Below are positions 6,553-8,457 of a stretch of DNA of 8,457 nucleotides, piece after piece. Under the pieces are notes generated by a model. The model worked only from the letters and a program-made list of their open reading frames with translations, was not told the origin of the DNA and did no database searches. Where the stretch lies: contig JAKDKP010000070.1 in assembly GCA_030453285.1 (NCBI GenBank), forward strand, positions 1 to 8,457. The letters are read 5' to 3'. Source of the stretch: Propionibacteriales bacterium. Its GTDB lineage: Bacteria > Actinomycetota > Actinomycetes > Propionibacteriales > Propionibacteriaceae. The position numbers and the translations under genes were made by a program. The first letter of the stretch is position 1. Every line of letters starts with the position of its first letter.

Positions 6553-8457
6553 ATGTCCACCCCACTCACCTCAACCACCGAGAACGCGGTGCCCGACGCC
6601 GCAGGGCCGGAATCCCGATCGGCCGATGCCTCGCTCGCCGCGGCGTCGGCGACACCGTCCAGCGAGCGGCGTCGGGGGCGTCAGCGTGGTGCCTTCAGTT
6701 GGGCGCAGTTGCGCCAGGCGCTGCCCGGTGCGTTCCGCAAGCTCGATCCGCGCGTGATGTGGCACAACCCAGTGATGATGCTGGTCTGGATCGGGGCCGC
6801 TCTCACCACCGTGCTGGCCGTGGCCGAGCCGTTCCTGGGAGGGCCCGCCCCATCGGGCGGCACCGTCGTGCCGTGGCCGTTCACCGGATCGATCGCGATC
6901 TGGCTGTGGCTGACGGTGCTGTTCGCCAACCTCGCCGAGTCGGTAGCCGAGGGGCGGGGCAAGGCGCAGGCCGACAGCCTGCGCCGGACCCGTACGAGCA
7001 CCATCGCCCATCGGGTCGACGGTCATGACGAGAGCGGCGACGCCGCCGCCGAACGGGCCACCGTCACCGACATCTCGTCGGCCGACCTGCAGCTCGGCGA
7101 CATCGTCGTCGTGACCGCCGGTGACCTGCTCCCCGGTGACGGGGACATCGTCTGGGGCATCGCCTCGGTCGACGAGTCGGCCATCACCGGCGAGTCCGCG
7201 CCGGTCATCCGGGAATCCGGCGGCGACCGGAGCGCGGTCACCGGCGGCACCCGGGTGCTCTCGGACCGCATCGTCGTCCGGATCACCGCCAAGCCCGGGG
7301 AGACCTTCGTCGACCGGATGATCGCCCTGGTCGAGGGCGCCGCCCGGCAGAAGACCCCCAACGAGGTCGCGTTGAGCATCCTGCTCGCCTCCTTGTCGAT
7401 CGTGTTCGTGGTGGTCGCGCTCACCCTCAACCCGTTGGCGTCGTACGCCGCGATTCCGGTCAGCATCCCGGTGCTGATCGCCCTGCTGGTGTGTCTGATC
7501 CCGACCACGATCGGTGCCCTGCTGTCGGCCATCGGCATCGCCGGCATGGACCGTCTCGTCCAGCACAACGTGCTGGCCATGTCGGGGCGTGCCGTCGAGG
7601 CGGCCGGCGACGTGACGACCCTGCTGCTCGACAAGACCGGCACCATCACGTACGGCAACCGTCGCGCCAGCGCGTTCCTCCCGTTGACCGGCGTGTCCGC
7701 CGAGGAGCTGACCGGTGCGGCGGCGCTGTCCTCCCTGGCCGATCCCACACCCGAGGGCAGTTCCATCGTCGACCTGGCCCGCGAACGCGGCGCCGATGTC
7801 GGCTCAACCACGCCCGGGGAGATCGTGCCGTTCACCGCACAGACCCGGATGAGCGGGCTCGATCAACCCGACGGGACCCAGATCCGCAAGGGTGCCAGCA
7901 TCGCTGTGGTGGCGTGGCTGGAGATCGACGCCGAACCGATGCCGCACACCGTGGTCGAGGAGCTGCAGAATGAGACCGGCCGGATCGCCCAGTCCGGTGG
8001 CACGCCGCTGGTCGTCGCGGTCAAGACTCCCGACGGAGTGGGCCGCGTGCTGGGCGTCGTCCACCTCAAGGACGTCGTCAAGGACGGCCTGCGCGAGCGG
8101 TTTGCCGAGCTGCGCTCCATGGGCATCAAGACCGTCATGATCACCGGCGACAACCCCCTCACCGCGAAGGCGATCGCCGATGAAGCAGGCGTCGACGACT
8201 TCCTGGCCGAAGCGACGCCGGAGCAGAAGCTGGCCCTGATTCGCAAGGAGCAGGCCGGCGGCAATCTGGTGGCGATGACCGGCGACGGCACCAACGACGC
8301 ACCGGCGCTCGCGCAGGCCGACGTCGGGGTGGCGATGAACACCGGCACGGCCGCGGCCAAGGAGGCCGGCAACATGGTCGACCTCGACTCCGACCCGACC
8401 AAGTTGATCGACGTGGTCCGGATCGGCAAGCAGTTGTTGATCTCCCGCGGTGCCTTG
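6553..8457 (+). CDS. kdpB: KdpB, P-type ATPase subunit of the K+ pump (3' partial)
   Basis: The frame starts at ATG 6553, one nucleotide after the kdpA stop, and stays open to the window edge (635 residues). KdpB hydrolyses ATP to drive K+ uptake through KdpA. Core P-type motifs are intact: TGES (212-215; S215 matches the inhibitory phosphoserine S162 of E. coli), [15 protein letters not shown] (317-331, membrane helix 4), DKTGT (360-364; D360 is the phosphorylated aspartate, E. coli D307), KGAS (about 446-449, ATP-binding domain), [13 protein letters not shown] and [10 protein letters not shown] (577-586). All align with a constant offset of about 53 from E. coli, so the N-terminus is about 53 residues longer, rich in Ala, Ser, Pro and Thr, then basic ([10 protein letters not shown]). 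About 100 residues are missing at the right edge, carrying the last three membrane helices. kdpC is expected next. Confidence 0.98.
   Translation, partial: MSTPLTSTTENAVPDAAGPESRSADASLAAASATPSSERRRGRQRGAFSWAQLRQALPGAFRKLDPRVMWHNPVMMLVWIGAALTTVLAVAEPFLGGPAPSGGTVVPWPFTGSIAIWLWLTVLFANLAESVAEGRGKAQADSLRRTRTSTIAHRVDGHDESGDAAAERATVTDISSADLQLGDIVVVTAGDLLPGDGDIVWGIASVDESAITGESAPVIRESGGDRSAVTGGTRVLSDRIVVRITAKPGETFVDRMIALVEGAARQKTPNEVALSILLASLSIVFVVVALTLNPLASYAAIPVSIPVLIALLVCLIPTTIGALLSAIGIAGMDRLVQHNVLAMSGRAVEAAGDVTTLLLDKTGTITYGNRRASAFLPLTGVSAEELTGAAALSSLADPTPEGSSIVDLARERGADVGSTTPGEIVPFTAQTRMSGLDQPDGTQIRKGASIAVVAWLEIDAEPMPHTVVEELQNETGRIAQSGGTPLVVAVKTPDGVGRVLGVVHLKDVVKDGLRERFAELRSMGIKTVMITGDNPLTAKAIADEAGVDDFLAEATPEQKLALIRKEQAGGNLVAMTGDGTNDAPALAQADVGVAMNTGTAAAKEAGNMVDLDSDPTKLIDVVRIGKQLLISRGAL

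Noticed and set aside
6571..7566. Antisense open frame of about 330 codons opposite kdpB
   Set aside because: kdpB is unmistakable on the + strand; the antisense product is an Asp/Gly/Arg-rich shadow.

Overview
This 8.5 kb window looks like chromosomal DNA from a high-GC Gram-positive bacterium (Actinomycetota). All genes lie on the + strand, third codon positions are strongly G/C, GTG starts occur, ribosome binding sites are GGAG-like, and gaps between genes are short. I cannot name a genus from the sequence alone. No RNA genes, mobile elements, CRISPR arrays or attachment sites were seen.

Left part (1 to about 4563) is a sugar-type catabolic locus. It opens with the 3' part of an extracellular solute-binding lipoprotein gene of an ABC importer (signal peptide lost off the left edge). 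After a gap of about 100 bp come a LacI-family repressor, a Gfo/Idh/MocA NAD(P)-dependent oxidoreductase (49 bases (nt) downstream) and a PfkB/ribokinase-family sugar kinase (16 nt downstream). The last three look like one transcription unit. The inferred scheme is uptake of a carbohydrate by the transporter, oxidation or epimerisation by the dehydrogenase, phosphorylation by the kinase, and ligand-responsive control by LacI. The substrate cannot be read from the sequence. Both enzymes depart from reference family members at active-site positions, so neither should be labelled ribokinase or inositol dehydrogenase without testing.

Right part (about 4697 to 8457) is the start of a Kdp high-affinity K+ uptake operon. 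It contains a very small unnamed membrane-protein ORF, kdpF (29 aa), kdpA (557 aa, complete) and kdpB (635 residues, open at the right edge). These four frames are tightly packed: the first two overlap by 4 nt, kdpF and kdpA share one base, and kdpA and kdpB are 1 nt apart. This suggests translational coupling. kdpC and the kdpDE sensor/regulator pair, if present, lie beyond the window.

The 133 bp between the two operons (4564-4696) holds several short inverted repeats but no convincing promoter or T-tailed terminator. The window is mostly ordinary metabolism and transport. The points most worth a second look are the small ORF coupled to kdpF, the unassigned substrate of the dehydrogenase/kinase pair, and the palindromes just upstream of lacI.
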